The notes below the pieces were generated by a model, which was not told where the DNA came from, did no database searches, and was given only the letters and a program-made list of their open reading frames with translations. 64,000 nt of DNA from NCBI RefSeq assembly GCF_004116955.1, contig NZ_CP026362.1, positions 4,222,363 through 4,286,362 on the forward strand, in the 5' to 3' direction. The translations under genes and the position numbers were made by a program. The DNA is from Bacillus vallismortis. GTDB taxonomy: Bacteria > Bacillota > Bacilli > Bacillales > Bacillaceae. Positions within the stretch are counted from its first letter, which is position 1. Each line of letters opens with the position of its first letter. Below are positions 1 to 10,137 of this stretch, one piece after another.

Positions 1-195
1 AAATTGATCGATCTGCTGAGCTTTATGCTGCCTTCATATAAAAGAGAAGGAAAAAGCCAGGTTGTCATTGCGATCGGCTGCACAGGGGGCCAGCACCGCT
101 CTGTGACACTTGCCGAACATTTAGCTGATTATTTCAAGAAGGATTACTATTCTCATGTTACTCACCGGGACATTGAAAAGAGAAGCCGGAAATAA
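1..195 (+). CDS. yvcJ: RapZ-like nucleotide-binding protein, C-terminal end (partial)
   Basis: Only the last 64 codons are inside the window; the 5' end lies upstream of base 1. The visible part carries the [10 protein letters not shown] motif and the LADYF...[10 protein letters not shown] tail typical of the C-terminal domain of the RapZ/YvcJ P-loop family. YvcJ of B. subtilis is known to bind and hydrolyse GTP and affects competence. The stop lies one base before the yvcK start, so the two are translationally close in the yvcJ-yvcK-whiA-crh operon. The identification rests on this motif and the operon order. Confidence 0.9.
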   Translation, partial: KLIDLLSFMLPSYKREGKSQVVIAIGCTGGQHRSVTLAEHLADYFKKDYYSHVTHRDIEKRSRK

Positions 196-196
196 G

Positions 197-1150
197 ATGG
201 AACAAAAACCGAAAATCGCAATCTTTGGCGGCGGTACGGGTCTTTCTGTATTGCTCCGGGGCTTGAAGCATAAACCAGTTGACATTACGGCCATTGTGAC
301 AGTTGCCGATGATGGAGGAAGCTCCGGGCGTCTGCGCAATGAACTGAAAATTCCGCCACCCGGAGACATCAGAAACGTGCTTGCCGCTTTATCCGATGTC
401 GAGCCGCTTGTTGAAGATCTCTTTCAGCACCGCTTCAATAAGGGGAATGACTTAACAGGCCATTCTCTCGGGAATTTGATTTTGGCAGCGATGACGAATA
501 TAACCGGTGATTTTTTTCACGCTGTCACAGAAATGAGCAAGGTGCTGAATGTAAGAGGAAAGGTTTTGCCAGCTGCTAATGCCAGTGTCGTTCTGCATGC
601 AGAGATGGAAGACGGCCGCGTGGTCTCAGGCGAGTCCACGATCCCGGCGTACGGACAGCGCATTAAGCGTGTGTTTCTTACGCCGGAACATATTGATCCG
701 CTGCCGGAAACGATAGAGGTAATCAGGGAAGCGGATTTGATTATTATCGGCCCGGGTAGCCTCTATACAAGCATTCTTCCCAATTTGCTCGTTCCAAAAA
801 TCGGGGAAGAAGTCATAAAGGCGCCGGCGAAAAAAGTATACATTTGCAACGTGATGACTCAGCCCGGCGAAACGCTCCATTACACCGCTGCTGATCATGT
901 AAAAGCGCTCAATCAGCATATGGGCTGCGATTTCATTGATACGATATTAGTGAACAGTGAAGACATTCCTGACGAAATCAAACGTAAGTACGAAATGGAA
1001 TCGGCGCGCCCTGTTGATTTTGATATCGAAGAGCTAAAAGCGCTAGGGCTGGAAGTCATCAGAGATCAAATCGTAACGCATAAAAATGACGTAATTCGTC
1101 ACGATACACATAAAGTGGCCTCTCTTCTTGTCGATTTACTAAAAGAATGA
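197..1150 (+). CDS. yvcK: Gluconeogenesis/morphogenesis factor YvcK (CofD-like)
   Basis: 317 residues, the usual family length. The N-terminus shows the IAIFGGGTGLSVLL nucleotide-binding loop (about residues 7-20), followed by VADDGGSSGRLR and GDIRN, all conserved in the CofD-like fold that in YvcK binds UDP-sugars. It is needed in B. subtilis for growth on gluconeogenic carbon and for correct PBP1/MreB placement. I start at ATG 197, two bases after the yvcJ stop; an ATG 42 bases earlier would overlap yvcJ and lacks support. It is followed 22 bp later by whiA. Confidence 0.95.
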   Translation: MEQKPKIAIFGGGTGLSVLLRGLKHKPVDITAIVTVADDGGSSGRLRNELKIPPPGDIRNVLAALSDVEPLVEDLFQHRFNKGNDLTGHSLGNLILAAMTNITGDFFHAVTEMSKVLNVRGKVLPAANASVVLHAEMEDGRVVSGESTIPAYGQRIKRVFLTPEHIDPLPETIEVIREADLIIIGPGSLYTSILPNLLVPKIGEEVIKAPAKKVYICNVMTQPGETLHYTAADHVKALNQHMGCDFIDTILVNSEDIPDEIKRKYEMESARPVDFDIEELKALGLEVIRDQIVTHKNDVIRHDTHKVASLLVDLLKE

Positions 1151-1172
1151 AGCCTTGAAATGAGGTGGCTAT

Positions 1173-2123
1173 ATGTCATTTGCATCAGAAACAAAAAAAG
1201 AATTAACGAATTTGGAAGTGAAAGACTGCTGCATTAACGCAGAGCTGTCTGCGCTTATCCGGATGAACGGAGCATTATCCTTTACAAACCGCCATCTCGT
1301 ACTTGATGTTCAAACTGAAAATGCGGCGATTGCCCGCCGCATCTATACATTGCTGAAAAAACAATATGATGTGTCGGTCGAGCTGCTGGTCAGAAAGAAA
1401 ATGCGGCTGAAGAAGAATAACGTCTATATTGTGCGTTTTTCGGAAAATGCCAAAACAATTTTAGAGGATTTAAAAATACTCGGGGAGAATTTTGTGTTTG
1501 AACGAAGTATTTCGGAAGAGCTGGTCAAAAAGAGATGCTGCAAACGTTCTTATATGAGAGGGGCATTTTTGGCGGGAGGTTCGGTCAATAATCCGGAAAC
1601 CTCCTCGTATCATTTAGAAATCTTCTCTCTTTATAAGGAGCATAACGATTCATTATGCGACCTGTTAAATGAGTTTCAGTTAAACAGCAAAACGCTCGAA
1701 CGGAAAAAAGGCTATATCACTTATTTAAAAGAGGCTGAAAAGATTACCGAATTTCTGAACGTCATCGGTGCCCACAATTCGCTGCTGCGATTTGAGGATG
1801 TCAGAATCGTCAGGGATATGAGAAATTCGGTCAATCGCCTCGTGAATTGTGAAACAGCCAACTTAAACAAAACGATCGGCGCTTCGCTCAGGCAGGTGGA
1901 AAATATCAAATACATCGATGAAAGAATCGGCTTGGATGCGCTTCCTGAAAAGCTTCGGGAAATCGCGCAGCTGCGGATTGATTATCAAGAAGTGACGCTG
2001 AAAGAACTAGGGGAAATGGTAACAAGCGGGAAAATCAGCAAATCAGGGATCAATCACAGGCTGAGAAAACTTGACGAAATCGCAGAACAGCTGCGGACAG
2101 GGCAAACCGTCACTTTAAAATAA
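1173..2123 (+). CDS. whiA: DNA-binding protein WhiA
   Basis: 316 residues. An N-terminal LAGLIDADG-homing-endonuclease-like domain (catalytically dead in this family) is followed by a C-terminal helix-turn-helix ([21 protein letters not shown] region, about residues 272-292). In Bacillus WhiA acts in cell division and chromosome segregation rather than sporulation as in Streptomyces. A GAGGTGG ribosome site stands about 7 bases before the ATG. It sits between yvcK and crh, the conserved Firmicute order. Formerly yvcL. Confidence 0.96.
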   Translation: MSFASETKKELTNLEVKDCCINAELSALIRMNGALSFTNRHLVLDVQTENAAIARRIYTLLKKQYDVSVELLVRKKMRLKKNNVYIVRFSENAKTILEDLKILGENFVFERSISEELVKKRCCKRSYMRGAFLAGGSVNNPETSSYHLEIFSLYKEHNDSLCDLLNEFQLNSKTLERKKGYITYLKEAEKITEFLNVIGAHNSLLRFEDVRIVRDMRNSVNRLVNCETANLNKTIGASLRQVENIKYIDERIGLDALPEKLREIAQLRIDYQEVTLKELGEMVTSGKISKSGINHRLRKLDEIAEQLRTGQTVTLK

Positions 2124-2146
2124 CCGTAAAGAAAAGGGGAGATCTT

Positions 2147-2404
2147 ATGGTTCAACAGAAAGTGGAAGTTCGATTAAAGACAGGACTGCAGGCGCGTCCT
2201 GCTGCTTTGTTTGTACAAGAGGCAAACCGGTTTACGTCAGATGTGTTTCTTGAGAAGGATGGGAAAAAAGTAAATGCAAAAAGCATCATGGGGCTGATGA
2301 GCCTTGCGGTAAGCACAGGCACTGAGGTTACCTTGATTGCCCAGGGAGAAGACGAACAAGAGGCGCTGGAAAAGCTGGCTGCTTATGTTCAAGAAGAAGT
2401 TTAG
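2147..2404 (+). CDS. crh: Catabolite repression HPr-like protein Crh
   Basis: 85 residues, an HPr paralogue. The HPr histidine is replaced: the sequence reads KTGLQARPAALFV where HPr has H15, so it cannot take part in PTS phosphotransfer. Ser46 is kept in NAKSIMGLMSLAV, the HPrK/P phosphorylation site. Known role: P-Ser-Crh is a corepressor for CcpA and regulates methylglyoxal synthase. AAAAGGGGAG lies 6-7 bases before the ATG. The downstream yvcN follows almost at once. Confidence 0.97.
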   Translation: MVQQKVEVRLKTGLQARPAALFVQEANRFTSDVFLEKDGKKVNAKSIMGLMSLAVSTGTEVTLIAQGEDEQEALEKLAAYVQEEV

Positions 2405-2413
2405 GTGATAAAA

Positions 2414-3169
2414 ATGAGTGATTTTTTAAAAGACTGTTTTCAGAAAATCGGCTGGGAGAAAGACCATGTCAGCTTCGGCGATCTCCCCCTTTTTCTCGAA
2501 GCAATGGCATACCGTTTTCCATTTGAAAACCGTGCCGTACTCGCAAAAGAGAATTATAAGGTAACAAAAGAAGAGCTGTTGCGCCGTCTGGTCAAAGAAC
2601 AACGGGGCGGCCTGTGCTACGATTTAAATGGTTTGCTTTATTTTGTCCTGCGTGAGGCCGGGTTTCATGTGAAGCTCATTCGGGGAACGGTTTATGCAGG
2701 AAAACAAGAAGAGTGGGCATTAGACGGGACGCATGCTGCTGTATGGCTGTCTGCGGAAAAAGGCGAGTACATCGTTGATATCGGCTTCGGCATCAACCTG
2801 GCGCTCCAGCCGATACCGCTTTCTGGAGAAACGGTACAATCACCTGTCGGGTCATTTCGAATCAAAGAAGAAGAAACAGAAAAGGGCAGCCATGTTCTAT
2901 TGATGGACAAGGGAGACGGCTGGCAAATCGGTTACGCTTTTACCCTTGATGAGAGCGATGCCGGTGATTTAGATGACATGAAGGACATGATTCACTCTCA
3001 TGAAAAATCTCCTTTTAACAAATCACCGCTCGCTTCAAAGCTGACACCAAACGGACGGATGGTCATGACAGACCGCCATTTCACGATTCATGAAAACGGC
3101 GGTGAAGGCCAAAAACGTGACATCGGCCCTTCAGCGTTTGAAGAGAAATTAAATACTTATTTTTTGTAA
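2414..3169 (+). CDS. yvcN: Arylamine N-acetyltransferase family protein
   Basis: 251 residues from ATG 2414; a GTG at 2405 is also in frame, but AGGTGAT at 2403-2409 serves the ATG as a ribosome site. The NAT triad is readable: Cys in RGGLCYDLN (about residue 70), His in DGTHAAVW and Asp in YIVDIGFG. NATs transfer acetyl from acetyl-CoA to arylamines or hydrazines through this cysteine. It is the last gene of the yvcJ-yvcN run and is followed by a hairpin terminator. The natural substrate is unknown. Confidence 0.88.
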   Translation: MSDFLKDCFQKIGWEKDHVSFGDLPLFLEAMAYRFPFENRAVLAKENYKVTKEELLRRLVKEQRGGLCYDLNGLLYFVLREAGFHVKLIRGTVYAGKQEEWALDGTHAAVWLSAEKGEYIVDIGFGINLALQPIPLSGETVQSPVGSFRIKEEETEKGSHVLLMDKGDGWQIGYAFTLDESDAGDLDDMKDMIHSHEKSPFNKSPLASKLTPNGRMVMTDRHFTIHENGGEGQKRDIGPSAFEEKLNTYFL

Positions 3170-3172
3170 CGT

Positions 3173-3204
3173 GAAAAGCTTGCAGCATGTCTGCAAGCTT
3201 TTTC
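3173..3204. terminator. Intrinsic terminator after yvcN, possibly shared
   Basis: AAAAGCTTGCAG / CTGCAAGCTTTTT hairpin with a T run on the plus strand and an A run (T on the minus strand) on the other side, so it could also serve the convergent lipoprotein gene. Confidence 0.85.
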
Positions 3205-3414
3205 TTATGAACATGTATTGATTACTACATCAAATGCATCATCTGGAACATATAGTTTTCCCTTTTCATATTGATAAGGAATTTGATGCTCTTTAAAGCA
3301 CTCTTTTTCGTATTCAGTTAGTGTATCCCCAATTTCTATGTATTTTCCGGTATAGCTGGGCTGACATGCTGAAAGAATTGACGTTATTGTCAGAAGCAGC
3401 ATAATTTTCTTCAT
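3205..3414 (-). CDS. Small putative lipoprotein
   Basis: 69 residues. The N-terminus MKKIMLLLTITSILSACQ is a classic lipoprotein signal peptide with lipobox LSAC, so the mature protein would be about 52 residues anchored at Cys17. The mature part (GKYIEIGDTLTEYEKECF...DDAFDVVINTCS) has two more cysteines and no family I recognise. It is encoded opposite to both neighbours, convergent with yvcN and divergent from the psd operon. A role near the lantibiotic detoxification module would be guesswork. Confidence 0.7.
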   Translation of the reverse strand: MKKIMLLLTITSILSACQPSYTGKYIEIGDTLTEYEKECFKEHQIPYQYEKGKLYVPDDAFDVVINTCS

Positions 3415-3560
3415 GACGACACCTGCTTAACAGCAAATTTTTTCCTTTTCATTCTATCATAACGTATGGAAAAAGACCATTTGCGATTCTGCCACATGCT
3501 ATAATGAATTTTGGAATCTTCTAGAAAAGTCATCGCGACATACATGTAAGGGGGATAAAC

Positions 3561-4274
3561 GTGTATCGGATTTTGCTTGTGGAAGATGATGACCGGATTG
3601 CTTCTTTGCTGGGCGGACATCTTCAAAAATACGGATATGAAGTGAAAATAGCTGAACAGCTGAATGATATAAAATATGAATTTATAGAAATGAAACCGGA
3701 TCTTGTCCTGCTTGATATCAATCTTCCTTTTTTTGACGGGTTTTATTGGTGCAGGCAAATCCGTACCATTTCCAATGCGCCGATTATCTTTATATCGGCA
3801 CGAACCGATGAGATGAACCAGGTCATGGCGATAGAAAATGGGGGGGATGATTATATCACGAAACCATTCCATCTAGAGGTAGTGTTGGCCAAGATCAAAA
3901 GCGTCCTCCGCCGCACGTATGGTGAATACTCGCCTTCTTTGTCACAGGAATCAAGAATAGTGGAGGTTGGCGGGCTCACGATTTATCCTGATCAGAATGA
4001 GGCGGAGTGGAACAGCACCCGCATTTTGTTTTCACAAAAAGAATTCCAGCTCTTATCCATTTTCGTGAAAAAACATAAAAAAATCGTCTCCCGTGATGAA
4101 TTATTGGAGGCGTTATGGGATGATGTTGATTTTGTCGATGATAATACGTTAACGGTCAATGTCAATCGGCTGCGGAGAAAACTGGAAAATGCCGGACTGA
4201 AAAATTGCATTACAACGATCAGGGGACAAGGCTATCAATTTCAAGTCAATCGGAAGGGTGAACCGGAGTGTTAA
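3561..4274 (+). CDS. psdR: BceR-like response regulator PsdR (YvcP)
   Basis: 237 residues, OmpR/PhoB type. Receiver domain about 1-115 with D9-D10, phospho-acceptor Asp52 in LVLLDINLP and Lys in YITKPF; winged-helix DNA-binding domain about 135-232 ([32 protein letters not shown]). GTG start after AAGGGGGAT. Its stop overlaps the GTG of the kinase gene by 7 bp. In B. subtilis PsdR activates psdAB in response to nisin, subtilin, gallidermin and enduracidin. Confidence 0.93.
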   Translation: MYRILLVEDDDRIASLLGGHLQKYGYEVKIAEQLNDIKYEFIEMKPDLVLLDINLPFFDGFYWCRQIRTISNAPIIFISARTDEMNQVMAIENGGDDYITKPFHLEVVLAKIKSVLRRTYGEYSPSLSQESRIVEVGGLTIYPDQNEAEWNSTRILFSQKEFQLLSIFVKKHKKIVSRDELLEALWDDVDFVDDNTLTVNVNRLRRKLENAGLKNCITTIRGQGYQFQVNRKGEPEC

Positions 4275-5338
4275 AGACTTATCTCATTGACCGCTTAGCC
4301 ATTATTTTATTTTCATTATTAGGGATAGGGACCGCCATGCTGATTGCGTATTTAAGCATCATAGAGAGCGGCGCAGAGCCTCCCGCAGAAAATATGATGT
4401 ACATATGGATTTTGCCCGGTGTTCTTTTAGCCGCCGGTTTTGCCGCTGATTATGTTCGGCAGTTTTCCTTTCTCACTTATGTCAAAAAGCTTGCGGAACA
4501 AGCGTCTTCTTCGAATGACATCGGCCAGTCTTTGAAAGCCCGAAAGCCAAGAACTCGAGAGCAGGCGCTTTGGACGAACATGATCAACGCACTCGGTCGG
4601 CAATACGAAGGCAGGCTCTCACACTATACGAATCAGCAAAAACAGCATTATACCTTCACCAATCAATGGGTTCACCATATGAAAACACCGGTTTCTGTCA
4701 TTTCCTTAATGATTCAAGAAGGAAAAAACGGGACCGCTTCTTCTTTTCCAACGTTTTTAGAGGAGCTGGAAGATGAAAATGAGAGATTTCGCCATGGGCT
4801 TGATATGATGCTGCAGACGGCCCGGCTGGAGGAATTTGCGTTTGATGTAAGGCCGCAAACTTTCGATTTAAATGAGCTTGTCCGTTCACTTATTAACCAG
4901 GAAAAACGGCAGTTTATCAAACGGCGCCTTTTCCCAACATTACATGTGCCGCCAAACCCGGTTCAGATTTCGAGCGACCAAAAATGGCTTTCTTTTGTTG
5001 TCGGGCAGATCCTTTATAATGCCTTGAAATATTCAAGGCAAGGGGTGGGAGACCATATTACAATCCGGATAGAAACAGTGGGCCATGAAACGCGCCTGTC
5101 GGTTGCTGATGAAGGCATTGGCATACCGCCGCAGGATCTGCCGCGGATTTTTGACGCGTTTTTTACCGGGGAAAACGGAAGAAGCATGAAAGAGGCAACG
5201 GGAATGGGTCTTTATTTAGCAAAACAAGTGTGCAGCCGGCTTGGCCATCAGCTGTATGCAGAATCAGAACAAGGGACGGGCACTGTGATGACCATCGTGT
5301 TTTCAAGTGACACCCTAGTGAATGTGACAGCTTTGTAA
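4268..5338 (+). CDS. psdS: Intramembrane-sensing histidine kinase PsdS (YvcQ)
   Basis: 356 residues. Two N-terminal membrane helices (about 10-32 and 44-62) with almost no extracellular loop, the hallmark of BceS-type kinases that sense through their ABC transporter. His137 stands in [12 protein letters not shown] box near LYNALKYS, G boxes in [11 protein letters not shown] and [12 protein letters not shown] start overlapping psdR. Its final codons contain a probable PsdR binding site for the downstream transporter operon. Confidence 0.93.
   Translation: MLKTYLIDRLAIILFSLLGIGTAMLIAYLSIIESGAEPPAENMMYIWILPGVLLAAGFAADYVRQFSFLTYVKKLAEQASSSNDIGQSLKARKPRTREQALWTNMINALGRQYEGRLSHYTNQQKQHYTFTNQWVHHMKTPVSVISLMIQEGKNGTASSFPTFLEELEDENERFRHGLDMMLQTARLEEFAFDVRPQTFDLNELVRSLINQEKRQFIKRRLFPTLHVPPNPVQISSDQKWLSFVVGQILYNALKYSRQGVGDHITIRIETVGHETRLSVADEGIGIPPQDLPRIFDAFFTGENGRSMKEATGMGLYLAKQVCSRLGHQLYAESEQGTGTVMTIVFSSDTLVNVTAL
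5325..5338 (+). promoter_or_regulatory. Candidate PsdR operator upstream of psdA
   Basis: TGACA-N4-TGTAA (TGACAGCTTTGTAA) matches the inverted repeat known for BceR-like regulators (TNACA-N4-TGTAA). It sits at the extreme 3' end of psdS and its last bases are the psdS stop codon. A TATAAT at 5393-5398 is placed about 55 bases downstream, the usual geometry for this regulator class. Binding is inferred. Confidence 0.72.
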
Positions 5339-5392
5339 GATTGGAGAGCGGAATTGCAAGAAAGTTCGATGGGAGGCTGCCGACTTCCTTTT

Positions 5393-5398
5393 TATAAT
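5393..5398 (+). promoter_or_regulatory. Candidate -10 box of the psdAB promoter
   Basis: Exact TATAAT, about 22 bases before the psdA ATG at 5421, with AAAGGAGGAG as ribosome site between them. No good -35 is visible, which fits an activator-dependent promoter using the PsdR box upstream. Confidence 0.6.
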
Positions 5399-5420
5399 AA
5401 AGAAAAAGGAGGAGCAGAAC

Positions 5421-6200
5421 ATGAATGTGCTACAAACAACGAACCTGTCGAAAACGTACTATTCAAATAAAGGAACAATATCGTATCAAGCGCTCAGCGA
5501 CTTTGATCTTAGCGTGGCGAAAGGAGAATTTGTCGGAATTATGGGGCCGTCGGGAAGCGGAAAAACCACGCTTCTGAATGTGCTGGCTACCATTGATAAG
5601 CCGACCCAGGGTGAGATGATGATTAACGGCATTCAGCCGAAAACGTTAAAGGATCAGGAGCTGGCTCTGTTTCGCAGAAGAGAACTCGGCTTTGTCTTTC
5701 AGGACTTTAATCTGCTTGATACGCTGACCGTTCGGGAAAATATCCTGCTGCCGCTCGCACTGGATAAGGTAAAGCTGAGAGAAATGGAAGCCCGTTTGGA
5801 TGAATTGGCTGATGCATTGCAAATCAAGCATATTCTCGACCATCGGACTTATGAGGTGTCGGGCGGGCAGCAGCAGCGCGCAGCATGTGCCAGAGCCATT
5901 ATACACAATCCGGCGCTCATTCTAGCCGATGAGCCGACTGGCAACCTTGATTCAAAATCGGCAAAGCAAGTGATGAACACACTGGCTCAGCTGAATGAAG
6001 AAAAGGAAGCGACGATTCTACTGGTCACACATGATGCAACAGCGGCGAGCTTCTGTAAACGGATTGTCTTTATTAAGGATGGCCGTTTCTTTTCAGAGAT
6101 TCACAGAGGAACAAATCAGCAGGTGTTTTATCAAAGTATATTGGATACCTTGAGCGTGTTGGGAGGCGATTTTCATGAATTTGAGAACCATCGCCCGTAA
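5421..6200 (+). CDS. psdA: Lantibiotic-resistance ABC transporter ATPase PsdA (YvcR)
   Basis: 259 residues. Walker [10 protein letters not shown] (about 43-51), Q loop in FVFQDFN, signature VSGGQQQR, Walker [10 protein letters not shown] and switch histidine in LLVTHD. MacB/BceA-like. A strong ribosome site AAAGGAGGAG precedes the ATG. The 3' end overlaps psdB by 26 bp, implying translational coupling. With PsdB it removes lipid II-binding lantibiotics and signals to PsdS. Confidence 0.94.
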   Translation: MNVLQTTNLSKTYYSNKGTISYQALSDFDLSVAKGEFVGIMGPSGSGKTTLLNVLATIDKPTQGEMMINGIQPKTLKDQELALFRRRELGFVFQDFNLLDTLTVRENILLPLALDKVKLREMEARLDELADALQIKHILDHRTYEVSGGQQQRAACARAIIHNPALILADEPTGNLDSKSAKQVMNTLAQLNEEKEATILLVTHDATAASFCKRIVFIKDGRFFSEIHRGTNQQVFYQSILDTLSVLGGDFHEFENHRP

Positions 6201-8121
6201 AAACATACTTGGGAACCTGCAGCGATATGTCGCCTATTTTTTAAGCTGTGTGTTTGCCGTTTCGGTGTTTTTTATCTTCACATCTTTCATTTTTCATCCG
6301 GATGTCAATGAAGACAATATATATGGCGGAAGCCTTGTCAAAACGTGCTTGAGCGCGGCTCTTGTCGTCATCATTGTGTTTTGTATATTTTTTATCTCCT
6401 ATTCGAATTCGGCGTTTTTGCAGGCGAGAAAGAAAGAGTTTGGGCTGCTGACACTGTTCGGAACATCAAAACAGCAGCTCCGCAAGATGATTTATTATGA
6501 GCAGTCTCTGATCTCTCTTGCGGCGATTGCTGCTGGCATTGGAGCGGGGCTGTTATGTTCAAAGCTGTTTTTCATGATCATGACATGGATGCTCAGCGTG
6601 AAGGTTCCGATATCGTTTGTCATTGTGCCGAAAGCGTTTGTGATGACGGCTGCGGGCTTTCTCATCCTGTTTCAGGCATTGCTCATTTTTTCGCTGGCAC
6701 GGATTCGAAAGCTTGAAATCATTGAGTTGATGAAATCGGCCCAAAAGCCGAAAAGCTTGCCGGCCTATTCGAAATGGCTCACTGTGCTGTCCTTGTTATG
6801 TCTCGCTGGCGGTTATTATCTGTCTGCCACTGCTAATGCGATTGATATGGTATTTCGTGTTTTTCCGATTTTGATTCTCGTGTTAATCGGGACGTATTTC
6901 TTTTTTACACAAAGCGGTGTTGCATTTTTCCGCATGCTGTACAGAAAAAAACACAGTTTCTATAAAGGCACGAATATCATTGTCCGTTCCAATATGATCT
7001 TTCGGCTGAAGGATCACGCCCGCATGTTGTTTTTAACGTCTGTCATAACAGCGGTCATACTTACAGCTACAGGTGTCATCTATATGTTTTATGCAGATTT
7101 GCAAAGGCAGGAGGAGCAAAGCATTCCTCAGGCTGTTGCATGGGTGGAAAAAGACGCTTCCCATTTTCAGGTGATGGAGCCTGCAAGAGCGGAGAGCACA
7201 CTGAGAAAAGCGGGTGCTAAAATCAAGTATAAAGTAAATGCGACAGGGATTCCTGTCACTTTTCAATCAGACCTGCCGTATAAAAACAAGAAAACGGAAG
7301 CGAAAGCCTTGCTGATTTCAGAGAAAATCTATAATCAAGTCGCAAAGGAAAAAGGTTTCCCTGTTATTCATTTGCAAGAAAATGAAGCGTTTATCAATGT
7401 TCCGTTTCAGATGATGGTGAAAGATACATTTGGAGAAGGGGAAACAGCAGCATTTCAGATGAAGTCAGGAAAAACACTTTCCTATGTCATGAAAAAGCAG
7501 CAAAACAAAGGGATATTGATGTCAGTCGGTGGAGTCAGCCGTTTATTGGTCGTCAGCGAAAAGAGCTTTGCCAGCCTGTCACAGGATGTGCCGCTGAAGC
7601 AGCAGATGCGAGTAGTCGGTTACGAGCTTGAGCATTGGCAGGAGACGGTGGATGTCTCTAAAAAACTTGAAAACATGGTGCCGAAAGAACATGTATCTGA
7701 TTTTCAAACACGTGCCCCCAGTTATCAGATTGTAAAGCAGGCCGTGGCATTAACGCTGTTTATAGGAATGTTTGTCAGTGTGCTGTTTTTTGTCGTGCAA
7801 GGAAGCATGCTGTATTTGCGGATGTTTACGGAAATAGAGGATACGAGGGTACAGGTGTTGGCATTAAAGAGGATAGGAATTACGGACAAAGAGATTCATG
7901 CCATTCTAGGAAAACAAATGGGGTTTTTGTTCTTCATCCCATTTATTGCGGGTACCATTCATGCAGGATTTGCGTATGCGGCGTTAAGCAATATGCTGTC
8001 TTCAAACTTATTTCTGGAGGCCGTACTGGTCATCTTCGTTTATTTTGTGTTTCAGGCGGTATATTATCTTGTCACCCGCCACATCTATAAGCGTGCCGTT
8101 CTGCAGCATATTCCATTTTAA
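6175..8121 (+). CDS. psdB: Lantibiotic-resistance ABC transporter permease PsdB (YvcS)
   Basis: 648 residues, FtsX/BceB type. Membrane helices at about 17-40, 55-78, 105-130, 150-172, 200-220, 230-248 and 285-308, then a large extracellular domain (about 310-520) that is the specificity determinant in this family, then three C-terminal helices. The start overlaps psdA. A strong terminator follows 1 bp after the stop. Known partner of PsdA and of the kinase PsdS. Confidence 0.93.
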   Translation: MNLRTIARKNILGNLQRYVAYFLSCVFAVSVFFIFTSFIFHPDVNEDNIYGGSLVKTCLSAALVVIIVFCIFFISYSNSAFLQARKKEFGLLTLFGTSKQQLRKMIYYEQSLISLAAIAAGIGAGLLCSKLFFMIMTWMLSVKVPISFVIVPKAFVMTAAGFLILFQALLIFSLARIRKLEIIELMKSAQKPKSLPAYSKWLTVLSLLCLAGGYYLSATANAIDMVFRVFPILILVLIGTYFFFTQSGVAFFRMLYRKKHSFYKGTNIIVRSNMIFRLKDHARMLFLTSVITAVILTATGVIYMFYADLQRQEEQSIPQAVAWVEKDASHFQVMEPARAESTLRKAGAKIKYKVNATGIPVTFQSDLPYKNKKTEAKALLISEKIYNQVAKEKGFPVIHLQENEAFINVPFQMMVKDTFGEGETAAFQMKSGKTLSYVMKKQQNKGILMSVGGVSRLLVVSEKSFASLSQDVPLKQQMRVVGYELEHWQETVDVSKKLENMVPKEHVSDFQTRAPSYQIVKQAVALTLFIGMFVSVLFFVVQGSMLYLRMFTEIEDTRVQVLALKRIGITDKEIHAILGKQMGFLFFIPFIAGTIHAGFAYAALSNMLSSNLFLEAVLVIFVYFVFQAVYYLVTRHIYKRAVLQHIPF

Positions 8122-8153
8122 CACCCGGTCTGTATCAGACCGGATGTTTTTTT
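8122..8153 (+). terminator. Terminator of the psd operon
   Basis: ACACCCGGTCTG-TAT-CAGACCGGATGT hairpin followed by TTTTTTT. Confidence 0.9.
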
Positions 8154-8154
8154 A

Positions 8155-9535
<1,381 letters not shown>

Positions 9536-10120
9536 ATGGTTTCTTTAACATCAATTTTGGAACACAATCAGCGGTTTGTCAGAGAGAGGAAGTATGAACC
9601 GTACAAAACGACAAAATTTCCTTCAAAAAAGCTCGTCATTGTCACCTGTATGGATACACGGCTCACCGAACTTCTTCCGCAAGCAATGGGACTGAAAAAC
9701 GGCGATGCTAAAATTGTAAAAAACGCGGGAGCCATCGTTTCTCACCCATTTGGAAGCGTGATGCGCAGCATACTGGTGGCAATTTATGAACTGCAGGCTC
9801 AAGAGGTGTGCATTGTCGGCCACCATGAATGCGGGATGTCTGGACTGAATGCGTCCTCGATTCTCGAGAAAGCAAAGGAACGCGGAGTGGAAGAGAGCTG
9901 CCTGAATTTGCTGGCGAGCGCCGGACTTGATTTGAAAACATGGCTGACCGGTTTTCACAGCGTAGAAGAAAGCGTTTCCCACAGTGTGAATTTGATCAAG
10001 AACCATCCGCTGCTGCCGAAACAGGTGCCGGTTCACGGTCTTGTCATTCACCCTGAAACAGGAAAACTTGATGTGGTCATTAACGGTTATGAAACTGAGC
10101 TCATAAACACTCAATCATAA
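9536..10120 (+). CDS. yvdA: Beta-carbonic anhydrase
   Basis: 194 residues. Zinc ligands and active-site dyad are visible: CMDTRL (Cys38, Asp40, Arg42) and VGHHECGM (His about 97, Cys about 100). Interconverts CO2 and bicarbonate. The SulP gene yvdB follows 17 bp downstream, so the pair probably couples bicarbonate formation with anion transport. Confidence 0.92.
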   Translation: MVSLTSILEHNQRFVRERKYEPYKTTKFPSKKLVIVTCMDTRLTELLPQAMGLKNGDAKIVKNAGAIVSHPFGSVMRSILVAIYELQAQEVCIVGHHECGMSGLNASSILEKAKERGVEESCLNLLASAGLDLKTWLTGFHSVEESVSHSVNLIKNHPLLPKQVPVHGLVIHPETGKLDVVINGYETELINTQS

Positions 10121-10137
10121 GGGGGTTATAGCAAAAT

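Noticed and set aside
9623..10114. A 163-codon minus-strand frame opposite yvdA
   Set aside because: Shadow of the carbonic anhydrase gene; the sense frame has the full set of zinc-site motifs.
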